From NCBI GenBank assembly GCA_020721065.1, contig DYNM01000005.1:62001-126000 (forward strand): a stretch of DNA of 64,000 nucleotides, given 5' to 3'. This document shows, piece by piece, positions 1 to 8,274 of the stretch (positions within the stretch are counted from its first letter, which is position 1; every line of letters begins with the position of its first letter). A program made the position numbers and the translations under genes. The stretch comes from Thiocystis violascens (GTDB lineage Bacteria; Pseudomonadota; Gammaproteobacteria; Chromatiales; Chromatiaceae). The notes beneath the pieces are model-generated. The model saw only the letters and a list, made by a program, of their open reading frames with translations, did no database searches and had not been told where the DNA came from.

Positions 1-655
1 AAATACCATATTTAGACACGCCGAATTGTCGCGCTTGATGCGTCACGACACTTTCACCAATGCGCTGCGGCGCAGTCACGCTCGCCATCCATACCGGAAT
101 AAAGCGGTGCATTTCTCCAAATAATCGCACCTCTTTAATCACTTCGGCGCGATAGATTTTGAGGCTGCACCCGTAATCATGCAGCGCCAGCCCGGTGATT
201 TTAGCGATCAAATGATTGGCGATTTGTGACGGAACTTTGCGTAACAACAGCGCATCTTGACGCTGTTGTCGCCAGCCCTGCAATAAATCTAAATCTCGCG
301 TTAATAACTCAATCACCAAACGCGGAATATCGGCCGGATCATTTTGTAAATCACCATCAAGCGTGGCGATCAATTCGCCGCGAGCGGCATCAAAACCCGC
401 CTGCATTGCCGCAGTTTGCCCAAAGTTACGCCGCAATTGAATGACGCGCACATGCGCACCAAAGCGAGCGGTTTGTTCACGCAGCCGCTCGCCGGTGCCG
501 TCACAACTGCCATCATCAATACAAATCAATTCCCAATTGCCCGTATATTGCGCCAAGCCTTCATGCACTCGCGTGAGCACTGGCAACACATTATCCAATT
601 CTTGATAAAATGGAATAACGATGGATAACGATGGTAATGGCGCTGCAAGTGACAT
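1..655 (-). CDS. Glycosyltransferase family 2 (polyprenyl-phosphate sugar transferase-like), 3' end cut by window edge
   Basis: The minus strand from an ATG at 655 is open to the window edge (about 218 residues), so the C-terminus is missing. It starts MSLAAPLPSLSIVIPFYQEL, the Rossmann-like nucleotide-binding start of GT-A family 2 enzymes. It then shows ICIDDGS, LRRNFGQTAAM and the metal-binding LDGDLQNDP, the hallmarks of DPM1/ArnC/GtrB-type transferases. From family knowledge these move a sugar from a nucleotide donor to a polyprenyl-phosphate carrier at the inner membrane. The C-terminal membrane helices that would separate the subtypes lie outside the window. No strong ribosome site is visible before the ATG. 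The small membrane protein gene at 713-913 lies just upstream on the same strand. Confidence 0.85.
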   Translation of the reverse strand, partial: MSLAAPLPSLSIVIPFYQELDNVLPVLTRVHEGLAQYTGNWELICIDDGSCDGTGERLREQTARFGAHVRVIQLRRNFGQTAAMQAGFDAARGELIATLDGDLQNDPADIPRLVIELLTRDLDLLQGWRQQRQDALLLRKVPSQIANHLIAKITGLALHDYGCSLKIYRAEVIKEVRLFGEMHRFIPVWMASVTAPQRIGESVVTHQARQFGVSKYGI

Positions 656-712
656 GATGAATGCTGACGGGAATGAGAAGTGAAAAAAGTTGCTGCCGTT
701 AGCAGTGAATGC

Positions 713-913
713 TTAAAACGCAGCGCCGCTCTGTTTTCCCAATTTCTTGAGAATGAGCGCCAATGGACAAAAGCCAGTAAATGCAGATTGAAAAAGATTT
801 GCGCCGACAAAGCCAGTGAACCATAACCAATTGAGGTTGACATAAACTGCCAGCAATACGGAAACCACAATAAATGCGCCAGCAACTGCAAAGACAATAC
901 GTTCGATAGTCAT
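713..913 (-). CDS. DUF2892 (YgaP-like) small inner-membrane protein
   Basis: This 66-residue protein starts [16 protein letters not shown] and ends in a [11 protein letters not shown] tail. It has two hydrophobic segments (about residues 6-24 and 28-48) separated by a short turn, then [12 protein letters not shown]. This is the DUF2892 pattern, found alone or as the tail of rhodanese YgaP. Its biochemical role is unknown, although in many bacteria it sits beside sulfur-transfer or thiol genes. A longer reading to 1018 adds an unconvincing N-terminus. The ATG at 913 (or the adjacent one at 916) matches the family start. It runs in the same direction as the glycosyltransferase fragment. Confidence 0.75.
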   Translation of the reverse strand: MTIERIVFAVAGAFIVVSVLLAVYVNLNWLWFTGFVGANLFQSAFTGFCPLALILKKLGKQSGAAF

Positions 914-1122
914 CATGTGCTCTATAGTAAAGGTGGTAAAAATACAATGGTGCAGCGATCTTACCCATTGTGTTGCGCTGGTTTCAACTGCGCTGCGCTT
1001 GCCAGTGCGCAACGTCAAATCCGCTGAAGGGGCGGTTGTTAGGATGCGCTGCTGCCCTCACTGGTTCATCGGTGCGGATTTCGGTTTAGTATTCGCCATC
1101 GCAGCACGGTTTTGAGGGTGTT

Positions 1123-1605
1123 ATGCCGTCTTTTGACGTAGTTTCTGAAATTGATTTGCAAGAAGTGCGCAACGCGGTCGATCAAGCCAAGCGCGAAATC
1201 AGTACTCGCTTTGATTTCAAAGGCATTAACGCTGATTTTACGCTGACTGAAACGACGCTTTTGTTGACCGGTGAGCAGGAGTTTCATTTGCAGCAGATGA
1301 TGGACATCTTGCGGCAAAAACTGGTGAAACGGGCGGTTGATCTGGCGTGTTTGGAAGTCGCCGCGCCGATTTCGACCCTGAGCGCGGCGCGACAGGAAAT
1401 CACGCTGAAACAGGGTGTCGATACGGATACGGCCAAGCGCATGATTAAGGCGATTAAGTCCAGTAAACTCAAGGTGCAGGCGCAAATTCAGGGCGATCAG
1501 GTGCGCATCACTGGTAAAAAACGCGATGATTTACAAGAAGCTATCGCGCAGTTACGCACAGAGGACTGGGGTCTGCCGCTGCAATTCACCAACTTTCGGG
1601 ATTAA
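1123..1605 (+). CDS. yajQ: YajQ-family nucleotide-binding protein (DUF520)
   Basis: This 160-residue protein starts MPSFDVVSEIDLQEVRNAVD, the invariant YajQ start, followed by TRFDFKG and the C-terminal QVRITGKKRDDLQ and LPLQFTNFRD. Length and both RNP-like alpha/beta domains match the family. YajQ proteins bind cyclic di-GMP or nucleotides and act as transcriptional co-regulators in Xanthomonas, and their role elsewhere is less clear. A GAGGG ribosome site lies just before the ATG. The dsbC-like gene starts 16 nt after the stop, so the two are probably cotranscribed. PilZ and EAL proteins elsewhere in the window show that c-di-GMP signalling is present. Confidence 0.95.
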   Translation: MPSFDVVSEIDLQEVRNAVDQAKREISTRFDFKGINADFTLTETTLLLTGEQEFHLQQMMDILRQKLVKRAVDLACLEVAAPISTLSAARQEITLKQGVDTDTAKRMIKAIKSSKLKVQAQIQGDQVRITGKKRDDLQEAIAQLRTEDWGLPLQFTNFRD

Positions 1606-1621
1606 CGGAGTACTGCTATTT

Positions 1622-2350
1622 ATGAGACGCCTGTCCACGCTCGCTCTTCTCGCTGCGTCCCTGACGCTGACTGCTGCTCATGCCGCATCACCGGAATCAA
1701 CCATCCGCGCTGCGCTCGAACAAGCGGTGCCGGGGATCAAAATCAGCCTGATTCGTCCCGCGCCAATTGCGGGGCTGTATGAAATCATGGTTGGCACTGA
1801 GTTGATGTATGTCACTGAAGATGGGCGCTATTTTGTCACCGGGCACATTGTCGATCTCAAAACTCGTGACGATCTGACCGAGCCGCGTTTGGCGCAGTTG
1901 CGCAAGCAACGTCTTGAACAATTAGATGTGAGCCAGATGCTGACCTTCGGGCCTGCGGATGCAAAACACACGGTGACGGTGTTTACCGACATCGAATGTG
2001 GCTATTGCCGCAAGCTGCACAGCCAAATTGCTGACTATAATCAAGCGGGTATCCGCATTCGCTATGCGTTCTTCCCCCGCGCTGGCAAGGGCACTCCGGC
2101 TTATGATGAGGCGGTGTCGGTGTGGTGCGCCGGTGATGAGGAGGCACGGCGGGAGGCGCTGACAGCAGCCAAAGCAGGCAAGTCAATTCCGGCAAAAACA
2201 TGTGACAATCCAATTGATCAACACATGGCACTGGGCACAGACCTCGGTTTGCGCGGCACTCCCGCCATCGTGACGGCGACCGGTGAGATGATTCCGGGCT
2301 ATGTGGAGCCGAAACGCCTTGCCGCCGAGCTCAATGCTGCCAAGCAATAG
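1622..2350 (+). CDS. dsbC: DsbC-type periplasmic thiol:disulfide interchange protein
   Basis: This 242-residue protein has a signal peptide (MRRLSTLALLAASLTLTAAH, cleavage near residue 22). An N-terminal dimerisation domain (about residues 24-90) precedes a thioredoxin fold carrying the active site FTDIECGYCRKLH (CGYC) and the cis-proline loop GLRGTPAIV. These are the marks of DsbC/DsbG isomerases, which reshuffle wrong disulfides in the periplasm and are kept reduced by DsbD. A longer frame opens at 1526, but the ATG at 1622 is preceded by CGGAG and begins a proper signal peptide, so it is the likely start. A second cysteine pair (VWCAG and AKTCD), typical of DsbC, is also present. Confidence 0.92.
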   Translation: MRRLSTLALLAASLTLTAAHAASPESTIRAALEQAVPGIKISLIRPAPIAGLYEIMVGTELMYVTEDGRYFVTGHIVDLKTRDDLTEPRLAQLRKQRLEQLDVSQMLTFGPADAKHTVTVFTDIECGYCRKLHSQIADYNQAGIRIRYAFFPRAGKGTPAYDEAVSVWCAGDEEARREALTAAKAGKSIPAKTCDNPIDQHMALGTDLGLRGTPAIVTATGEMIPGYVEPKRLAAELNAAKQ

Positions 2351-2386
2351 TGCCTATTTTATCAACGACATCAGCCGGTTAACGTC

Positions 2387-3169
2387 ATGGCGAATCGTCC
2401 CCTGTCTGCTTTTTCTTTGACTTACGCTGCCCGCACCGACACCGGACGGGTACGCGCCCGCAATGAGGATGCTGTGCTCATTGATCCCGATTGGGGTCTG
2501 CTGGTGGTCGCTGACGGCGTGGGCGGTGCGCACGCCGGCGATGTTGCCAGCAACTTGGCGACCCAGACCATCGCCGAGCGGATGCGCGTGCAGACCCTGC
2601 CGCGTCACGATGCCGAGCAAACGCGCCTCGTGATTGAGGACACCATTGAAGAGGCCAATCTCACCATCTGGCAGCAAAGCAAGGAATCAGAAAGCAAGTC
2701 GGGGATGGGTACGACGGTGGTGGTGGGCGCAATTGGCTGGGAGTGGTTGGTGGTCGCGCATGTGGGAGATTCGCGGATTTATCGGCTGCGCAATGGGCAA
2801 TTGGAACAATTGTCGCGGGATCATTCCTTCATTCAGGAAGTGATTGATCAAGGCTTTTTCGCAACCCGTGAAGATGCAAAACGCTATGGAATTGGCGAGA
2901 ACATTTTAACCCGCGCTTTGGGATCATCCGCCGCAGTAAAAATTGCATCCGCAGTGGTGGAATGTGTGGCAGGGGATGTGTTTTTATTTTGCACTGACGG
3001 CTTAACGGGTATGGTGCCAGATGATTGGATGCGGCAAATTTTAACTTCCGTAGAGGTGAATTCATTAGATGCCGCAGCGGATGCGTTATTGCGGATTGCG
3101 AATGAACGCGGAGGGAATGACAATATCACGTTGGCGCTGTTGCAAATTGGTGAGCGGAATCACGCATAA
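2387..3169 (+). CDS. PP2C-family serine/threonine protein phosphatase
   Basis: This 260-residue protein carries the PP2C metal-site motifs in order: TGRVRARNEDA, VVADGVGGAHAG, SGMGTTVV, HVGDSRIYR, FCTDGLTGMV and RGGNDNITL. The aspartates in these motifs hold two Mn/Mg ions. It is a cytosolic stand-alone catalytic domain of the Stp1/PrpC type, which reverses Hanks-type kinase phosphorylation and is often tied to type VI secretion. No kinase or FHA gene is next to it here, so its partner is unknown. It follows the dsbC-like gene by 36 nt and is closed by a strong terminator. Confidence 0.93.
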   Translation: MANRPLSAFSLTYAARTDTGRVRARNEDAVLIDPDWGLLVVADGVGGAHAGDVASNLATQTIAERMRVQTLPRHDAEQTRLVIEDTIEEANLTIWQQSKESESKSGMGTTVVVGAIGWEWLVVAHVGDSRIYRLRNGQLEQLSRDHSFIQEVIDQGFFATREDAKRYGIGENILTRALGSSAAVKIASAVVECVAGDVFLFCTDGLTGMVPDDWMRQILTSVEVNSLDAAADALLRIANERGGNDNITLALLQIGERNHA

Positions 3170-3190
3170 GCAATCGCAAATAGTGACAAT

Positions 3191-3228
3191 AAAAAAACCG
3201 CTTTCTGTTGTCAGGAAGCGGTTTTTTA
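3191..3228. terminator. Rho-independent terminator, probably bidirectional
   Basis: A-rich run, stem CCGCTTTCTG / CAGGAAGCGG with a TTGT loop, then a run of T. The A-tract on one side and T-tract on the other would end transcripts from both the phosphatase gene and the minus-strand PilZ gene. Confidence 0.9.
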
Positions 3229-3292
3229 ATGCTTGATTTGGTGGTTTAGCAACTTGAGTTTAAGTGATTCACACCGCACAATTGTTCAGCAC

Positions 3293-3607
3293 TCACCACT
3301 TTTCCACATCGCTGAATTTCACTCCAATACGACAGCGTCCATTAGTAGGATGCGGCGCTACCCACATTACAGACGCCTTACAAGAAAACGGTCCCCAACC
3401 TAATTCTTTACAATCGAAAGCAACAAACACTTCCGAATCAACTGGCACCGGACAATCACCAATCAACTGCATTCCACCCACGCTTAAATCAAGAGATAAC
3501 AAACGTTGTGGTTCGCTTGCGGACGCCTCGTCATTCAAGGACTGGAGTTCAACTTCACAGCGCACGGGAACGCGAAGATTGTTACGACGGTTAGAAAAGG
3601 TATTCAT
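3293..3607 (-). CDS. PilZ domain protein (c-di-GMP effector)
   Basis: This protein of about 104 residues is a single PilZ domain. The c-di-GMP contacts are visible: the arginine loop in SNRRNNLRVPV near the N-terminus and the DLSVGGM turn (D/NxSxxG) about 30 residues later. The C-terminal strand CRIGVKFSDVEKW closes the barrel. Such stand-alone PilZ proteins change shape on binding c-di-GMP and pass the signal to motility or polysaccharide machinery, and the target here is unknown. The frame also has a GTG three codons upstream (3616). It lies 85 nt downstream of bchD on the same strand, and no functional link is implied. Confidence 0.88.
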   Translation of the reverse strand: MNTFSNRRNNLRVPVRCEVELQSLNDEASASEPQRLLSLDLSVGGMQLIGDCPVPVDSEVFVAFDCKELGWGPFSCKASVMWVAPHPTNGRCRIGVKFSDVEKW

Positions 3608-3700
3608 GGCGGACACCGATTAAATGTGAAGTAGTACACAGACTTAATTATAGTCCGGCATTTCTGTCTTGACAAACCAAAAGAATTCGGATTGGACAAA

Positions 3701-5509
3701 TCAACCTGCCGTCACCCGCACCGCTTGCGTTAATGCACTCGCATCCGCATGAGGCAACGGCAAATAAATCGCGCCCATTTCTTTTGCCAATTCACGTCCT
3801 TGCGGTTGCGGACGCGGCGAGGTGTCAATCACCAACGCGGTGATTTCTAAACCGCGCACGACTCGCGCTGCGCCCAGCGCCTCTTCATTGGCGCGAGTGC
3901 GACCGCCCGAACCATCTCGCGCCACATTCGCCCGCCCGTCAGTCATCACAATCAGCACCGGCGTTCCGCCGCGCCGTTTGATCGAATCCGCCAAAATCAT
4001 CCCTAGATCAATTCCTGACGCCAGCGGCGTGCCGCCGCCACCGGGTAGCCCCGCCAAGCTGCGTTTGGCGCGAACCAGCGACCGCGTTGGCGGCAACAGC
4101 ACCTCGGCTGCCTGTCCACGAAATGCCACCAGCGCGACCTTGTCACGACGGACGTAACAATCCGCCAGCAACAATTCCACTGCGCCCTTTGCTTCCGCCA
4201 GCCGATGCAGCGCCGAGGAACCGGACGCATCCACCACAAAAATCGTCGTCGTTTCCGATTTGTGCTTGAAGCGCGTGATGCGGAAATCATCCTGCCGCAC
4301 TTCAATCCGCGTCGAAGTTTGCCCGCAGCGTTCGCGTTCCTCGCGGCGTAAACGTTGCCAAGGTGCCGCAGCGCGGAGCGTTTCCACCACGTTGAGCCGC
4401 AGCCCGGCGCGAGGTTCACCGCGCAACACGCCAGCCGGCCGTCCGCGAGTCTGCGCGTTTTGCATCGCGCCAGCTTTACCGGTCGCCCGTGAGCGCGAAC
4501 GCCGTAATTTGCCCATCTGCAACTGCGCCAGCAGCCCCGCCGGAATCGCCGCTTTCGTCGCCTCTAAAATCTGATCTTGCAATTCCTGCGGTTCCTGCTG
4601 CTCCGTCTCTTGATTTTGATTTTGCTCAGGTTCCTCCGGTTCAGGTGGCGGAGGCTCGGCATCCGGTGGCGGCTCCATCGGCGGCAACTGCGTCGCTCGC
4701 GGTGCCAGCACCAAGCGCCCCGCCACCGCTAAATCCGCTTCCGTTACCGCCTCGCGTTCGGCTAATGCTGCTGCGGCGCAGGCCGCACGACAGGCAAAAA
4801 TCGACGCTCGCAGCGACGGAATCCCCAGCGCCAGCGCGATCCCGCACAACGCCTCAACCTGTTCATCGCTGATCGTCACCGTCGGCAGCCGCACCCGCGC
4901 CGCCGTCAGTTCCTCCGCGTCGTAGTCGCAGCTCACCGCCTCGTGATGGCGGATGTAAGTCAAGTCGAGATGAAACGCCAACCGATCACTCAGCGCGTGC
5001 AGCAAACCTTCATCTTCACCGACGCCTTCATCCAGCGCGACCACCGCAAAACGTGCTGGATTGCGCTGCGCCAGCCCGTCGCGCTCCAAAATCACCTCGC
5101 CAAAATCAAACGCGCTGGTTAATCGCGCCACCGTGCCGGGCGCAATCCGCTCGGCCATCGCCAGCTCAATCACGCCGCCATTGGCTTCGACCAGCAGCCC
5201 GCGCTCGGCAACGGGGCGACCGGCATTCAGTGTCGCCGCTAAATCCAAACCGCCGAGCAGCCGTCCGTCAGCGACGTGCAGCGGAATGCGGCGCTGCGGC
5301 GCGTCTTCCGGTTGCAGGTCGCGCATGATCGTCAACCATTGATCGCGCACCGGGCCGGCGAGAGCGCGAAGGGCAACGCCGCCAGTGCCAAACGGATCAA
5401 CCGTCATCAACGCTGCTGCCAGCACGGCGTCTTCCCAAGGTGAGGCAGCGGGAGCTGGCGCAGGACGAGCGTCAGTCATCACAGCGGGAGTCGCGCCAGC
5501 AGTGCTCAT
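3701..5509 (-). CDS. bchD: Magnesium chelatase subunit D
   Basis: This 602-residue protein has an N-terminal AAA-like domain lacking a good Walker A, a proline/acid/glutamine-rich linker (around residues 275-310, PPPDAEPPPPEPEEPEQ) and a C-terminal von Willebrand A domain. The VWA domain has a metal-site motif (FVVDASGSSALHR), GGGGTPLASG and VMTDGRAN. That order is diagnostic for BchD, which forms stacked hexameric rings with BchI and docks on BchH to insert Mg into protoporphyrin IX, the first committed step to bacteriochlorophyll. The start overlaps the bchI stop (ATGA), so the two are translationally coupled. bchH is not in the window. Confidence 0.96.
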   Translation of the reverse strand: MSTAGATPAVMTDARPAPAPAASPWEDAVLAAALMTVDPFGTGGVALRALAGPVRDQWLTIMRDLQPEDAPQRRIPLHVADGRLLGGLDLAATLNAGRPVAERGLLVEANGGVIELAMAERIAPGTVARLTSAFDFGEVILERDGLAQRNPARFAVVALDEGVGEDEGLLHALSDRLAFHLDLTYIRHHEAVSCDYDAEELTAARVRLPTVTISDEQVEALCGIALALGIPSLRASIFACRAACAAAALAEREAVTEADLAVAGRLVLAPRATQLPPMEPPPDAEPPPPEPEEPEQNQNQETEQQEPQELQDQILEATKAAIPAGLLAQLQMGKLRRSRSRATGKAGAMQNAQTRGRPAGVLRGEPRAGLRLNVVETLRAAAPWQRLRREERERCGQTSTRIEVRQDDFRITRFKHKSETTTIFVVDASGSSALHRLAEAKGAVELLLADCYVRRDKVALVAFRGQAAEVLLPPTRSLVRAKRSLAGLPGGGGTPLASGIDLGMILADSIKRRGGTPVLIVMTDGRANVARDGSGGRTRANEEALGAARVVRGLEITALVIDTSPRPQPQGRELAKEMGAIYLPLPHADASALTQAVRVTAG

Positions 5510-6534
5510 GCGCCAAATAACTCCGCGACTGCGCGTTCAACGCGACTGGTGGAACCGGATTCATCCAGCGGATCGCGGCGCAGGCGATGACGCAGCGCAG
5601 AAGTGGCGATGGATTTCAAATGCGTTTGCGTGACTTCGGTGTCGCCCTGCAACGCAGCGAGTGCTCGCGCAGCGCGGATCAAGGTCAATTCGCCGCGCAG
5701 TCCGTCCGTGCCGAGTTTGATGCACAGACGACCGGCATCTTCGAGCGTGGAATCGGGCACGCTGACGGTTTTTAACACTTCCTTGCCTTTCTCAATCAGC
5801 TTGCGAACTTTGGCGTCCTTGCTTTTCCATTTCTGCACAAAGGCGTTGGGATCGCGCTCAAATTCATCGCGCAGCCGCACCACTTTCATCCGCGTCGGCA
5901 AATCCTGCGGCGTCTTCACTTCGACCGATAAGCCGAAACGATCCTGCAACTGCGGGCGCAATTCGCCTTCTTCGGGATTGCCAGAACCGACCAGCACGAA
6001 CCGCGCTGGGTGGCGAATGCTCAAACCTTCGCGCTCCACCAGATTTTCGCCGGACGCAGCAACGTCAAGCAGCGAATCAACCAGATGATCTTCCAGCAGA
6101 TTCACCTCGTCGATGTACAAAAAGCCGCGATGTGCTCGCGCCAGCAAGCCCGGCTCAAAGGCTTTTTCACCTTTGGTCAGCGCCCGCTCCAAATCCAACG
6201 CGCCAATCACGCGGTCTTCTGTCGCGCCGAGCGGCAAATCGACGACTGGCACCGGCACTTTGCGGGTTTTGGGCGGATTGCCTTTGGCGCGTTTCTCGCG
6301 GCAGTCGGCGCACACGGCGTCATCACCGGCGTCGGGATCACAATTGTAAGTACAATCATAGGCTTGCATTTTAGGCAGCAGCGCGGCGAGACCACGAATC
6401 GCGGTGGATTTGCCGGTGCCCCGGTCGCCAAACACGAGAACGCCGCCAATTGACGGATCAATTGCTGCAATCAACAGCGAGCGTTTCATCTCTTCTTGGG
6501 CGACGACGGCGGAAAACGGAAACGGGATGGACAT
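5506..6534 (-). CDS. bchI: Magnesium chelatase ATPase subunit I
   Basis: This 342-residue protein has an AAA+ core with Walker A (VFGDRGTGKSTAIRG, about residues 34-48), the cysteine-bearing insertion CDPDAGDDAVCADC typical of BchI, Walker B (RGFLYIDEVNLLEDHLVD), a sensor motif (VLVGSGNPEEGELRPQLQDR) and a C-terminal lid. BchI hydrolyses ATP to drive magnesium insertion by BchHID. Length matches purple bacterial BchI. It is the first gene of the bchI-bchD pair. Its upstream region is only 125 bp before the end of an inserted IS607-type element, so the original upstream neighbour may have been displaced. No convincing Shine-Dalgarno sequence is seen before the ATG. Confidence 0.97.
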   Translation of the reverse strand: MSIPFPFSAVVAQEEMKRSLLIAAIDPSIGGVLVFGDRGTGKSTAIRGLAALLPKMQAYDCTYNCDPDAGDDAVCADCREKRAKGNPPKTRKVPVPVVDLPLGATEDRVIGALDLERALTKGEKAFEPGLLARAHRGFLYIDEVNLLEDHLVDSLLDVAASGENLVEREGLSIRHPARFVLVGSGNPEEGELRPQLQDRFGLSVEVKTPQDLPTRMKVVRLRDEFERDPNAFVQKWKSKDAKVRKLIEKGKEVLKTVSVPDSTLEDAGRLCIKLGTDGLRGELTLIRAARALAALQGDTEVTQTHLKSIATSALRHRLRRDPLDESGSTSRVERAVAELFGA

Positions 6535-6654
6535 AGGTGGCGAACCTGATTGCTGTGATTTGGAAAGAAAGGTGCAGTCACGCAGTGACCGGCGATCTCG
6601 CTGCCAAATTGGGGCTGGCGCGTGAGATCAAGATTGATACTTTACCGATACATT

Positions 6655-6800
6655 TTTCTTAACTTTCGTTAACTGCCACGTTAAAAACGTGGGGCATATC
6701 TACCAAGGCGCGTAACAGGATATTACGTGCTCCGACAATATCTCTATTGACCCACTCTCCAGAGACTAATCGTATTCTTTTTGCGCCACCAATTTGTTTT
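6655..6800 (-). ncRNA. Putative omega-RNA (reRNA) region at the tnpB 3' end
   Basis: On the minus strand the last codons of tnpB fold into two adjacent hairpins: CCACGTT-TTT-AACGTGG (6676-6692) and TTAAC-GAAA-GTTAA (6659-6672), the second spanning the stop codon. In IS200/IS605 and IS607 elements the guide scaffold overlaps the tnpB 3' end and the element's right end, and the guide is read from the adjacent flank. The NVAVNES protein tail would be dictated by this RNA. The 5' limit of the RNA and the exact element boundary are guesses. Confidence 0.5.
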
Positions 6801-7801
6801 ATTTCACCCGTTTCGGGGTGAGTTTTACTGGTATACGCTTCACATACATCTAACACTGTTTTTCCATACTCAAATGCTTTATTTTTCAAAAATTGCTTAA
6901 AGCGATAATGGGCAAAGGTTAACAGATTGCGGACGGTTTTACTGCTGATTTTTCTTCCTGCTTTACTGACCATTTGCGAAGTTGCAAAAGTGGGCAGCAG
7001 AATACAATCAAAATTTTTGACAAAAAACAACGCGGCTTTGTGGTGCAGTTCATCAATGAGACTCTGCACCTTGTGACGCATTCGTAAACCCGCTAACAAC
7101 ATTCTTTTCTGTTTTTGTTTTCCGGCTTTTGATGCACGGGAAAGCAAATCATCAAGGTAATGCGCCATGCGTTGAATGCGTGAAAAATCGCCACTGCCAA
7201 TCAAGCCACAGGAATTCACTGAATAGAAAGTCGCAAACGTTCTTACGCCGGGGTCAATTGCTACCACACCAAGGGCTTGGTTCTCGCCATAAGGTACAAG
7301 GTGTTTTGTGGGGACGGCTAAATAAAATTTGCCAGCTTTCCATATCAGCCGAGAGTCACGAAAAGACTCTGGCAAAGATTCGGCATAACCCAAACCTTTG
7401 CCAGAGACTTGTGGGTAAATACCTTTATTGCTAATAGCAGTTTTGGAAATAAAGCAGGATTGTATCGGGTCTTTGCGGCTACGAAAGCGAAAGGTCGCAG
7501 GCTTGCCACTGCCTTTATTGGCTTTGCACGTTTTCCAAAAAGCATTATGTGCATCTTTAATAGCAGCACCTTTAATTTGAAAAGGCGTGTCTTTTGTCCA
7601 TGTAGGCAACAAACGGGTGAACATCTTTTTAATGTCCATCCATGAAGGCTTTGCTCCCTCATAATCGCGTAACAAGGCAATTGTGGCGTTATAAACGTAG
7701 CGGCTCACTATCATCCATTGCTTTAATTGCGCTCTGTTCTGCGCAGTCGGATATAGCTTGAGCAACTTGCTTTTTGTAATTTCTAAGTCTGTGCATTTTA
7801 C
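6659..7801 (-). CDS. tnpB: IS607-type TnpB (RNA-guided nuclease family)
   Basis: About 380 residues of TnpB, beginning near KCTDLEITKSKLLKLYPTAQ. The RuvC-like core shows the first aspartate in VVAIDPGVRTF (codon near 7255), LPTFATSQM where many TnpBs have the second acid, a glutamate in VCEAYTSKT and the last aspartate in NRDIVGARNILL. The zinc-ribbon cysteines expected between YTSKT and NRD are absent (HPETGEIKQIGG, then IRLVSGEW). Glutamate at the EAYTSKT position is the relocated catalytic acid known from some IS607 TnpB and Fanzor proteins. The frame stays open upstream to 8236 through the ruined tnpA, which mimics a 525-residue fusion. No ordinary start codon is seen at the family start, so the real initiation site is unresolved. 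It overlaps tnpA by about 110 nt. Confidence 0.8.
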   Translation of the reverse strand, partial: VKCTDLEITKSKLLKLYPTAQNRAQLKQWMIVSRYVYNATIALLRDYEGAKPSWMDIKKMFTRLLPTWTKDTPFQIKGAAIKDAHNAFWKTCKANKGSGKPATFRFRSRKDPIQSCFISKTAISNKGIYPQVSGKGLGYAESLPESFRDSRLIWKAGKFYLAVPTKHLVPYGENQALGVVAIDPGVRTFATFYSVNSCGLIGSGDFSRIQRMAHYLDDLLSRASKAGKQKQKRMLLAGLRMRHKVQSLIDELHHKAALFFVKNFDCILLPTFATSQMVSKAGRKISSKTVRNLLTFAHYRFKQFLKNKAFEYGKTVLDVCEAYTSKTHPETGEIKQIGGAKRIRLVSGEWVNRDIVGARNILLRALVDMPHVFNVAVNES

Positions 7802-8274
7802 AACTGAAGACGTGTAGGATATTGAACAAGTTTTGAGTAAGTTTGACTTCGGGGCTAAGTGTGTCTTCTGATAAAACCACGATTTTTCCACCATTTGACT
7901 CGATAACAAATCGAACGAGTTTATGTCCAAATAGCGTAAGTCGGTCTCGGTGGGCAACCACAAGCGTGATGCAAGTTCCGCGCATTGCGCGTTCCAAAAT
8001 GGTGTTAAGTCTTTTTCTTTTGAAGTTGAGTCCACTACCAATTTCCTTAATGATGTCTGCTTGCAGATATTGATTGCGCACGAATTAAACTTGTCGGGCA
8101 AGGTCATCTTTTTGTTTACAGAGTCAACTGCGCTCAAATAGAATTCAACGTTGTATTGTCGTTGCCTTGATATTTTGATGATTTCAATCTCACCATCATT
8201 CGCCATTTTCCTAAGCGTATTTGGGTGCAATCCCATTATTAACGCTGCGCTTTTCTGCTAGATTTATACTTCAT
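7689..8274 (-). pseudogene. tnpA: Broken IS607-family serine recombinase TnpA
   Basis: All parts of an IS607 TnpA are recognisable but in different frames. An ATG at 8274 reads MKYKSSRK. After a one-base shift the MerR-like helix-turn-helix follows as SAALIMGLHPNTLRKMAN and QRQYNVEFYL in the tnpB frame. The catalytic domain then continues in a third register as KDDLARQV, a stop (8085-8087), FVRNQYLQADIIKEIGSGLN, VVAHRDRLTLFG and HVFSCKMHRLRNYKK. A second stop lies at 8124-8126, and the segment holding the YARVSS nucleophile serine is largely missing. The recombinase is therefore dead, and mobility would need a helper element. Confidence 0.8.

Noticed and set aside
3197..3225. Member of the TTGTCAG repeat family at the phosphatase terminator
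   Set aside because: TTGTCAG occurs only as part of the terminator loop and stem, and the paired ACTGACAACT half is absent.
5603..6088. Long plus-strand frame opposite bchI
   Set aside because: It is the reverse of a well-conserved AAA+ gene and has no ribosome site or recognisable domain.
6635..6652. PpsR/CrtJ-like operator (TGT-N12-ACA) upstream of bchI
   Set aside because: The minus strand has TGT-N12-TCA, so the second half-site is wrong, and it lies at the edge of the inserted element. Not enough to call an operator.
6659..8236. One 525-residue HTH-TnpB protein
   Set aside because: The N-terminal 145 codons read through parts of a frameshifted TnpA gene, the rest of which is visible in another frame. 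Treated as tnpB plus a tnpA pseudogene.
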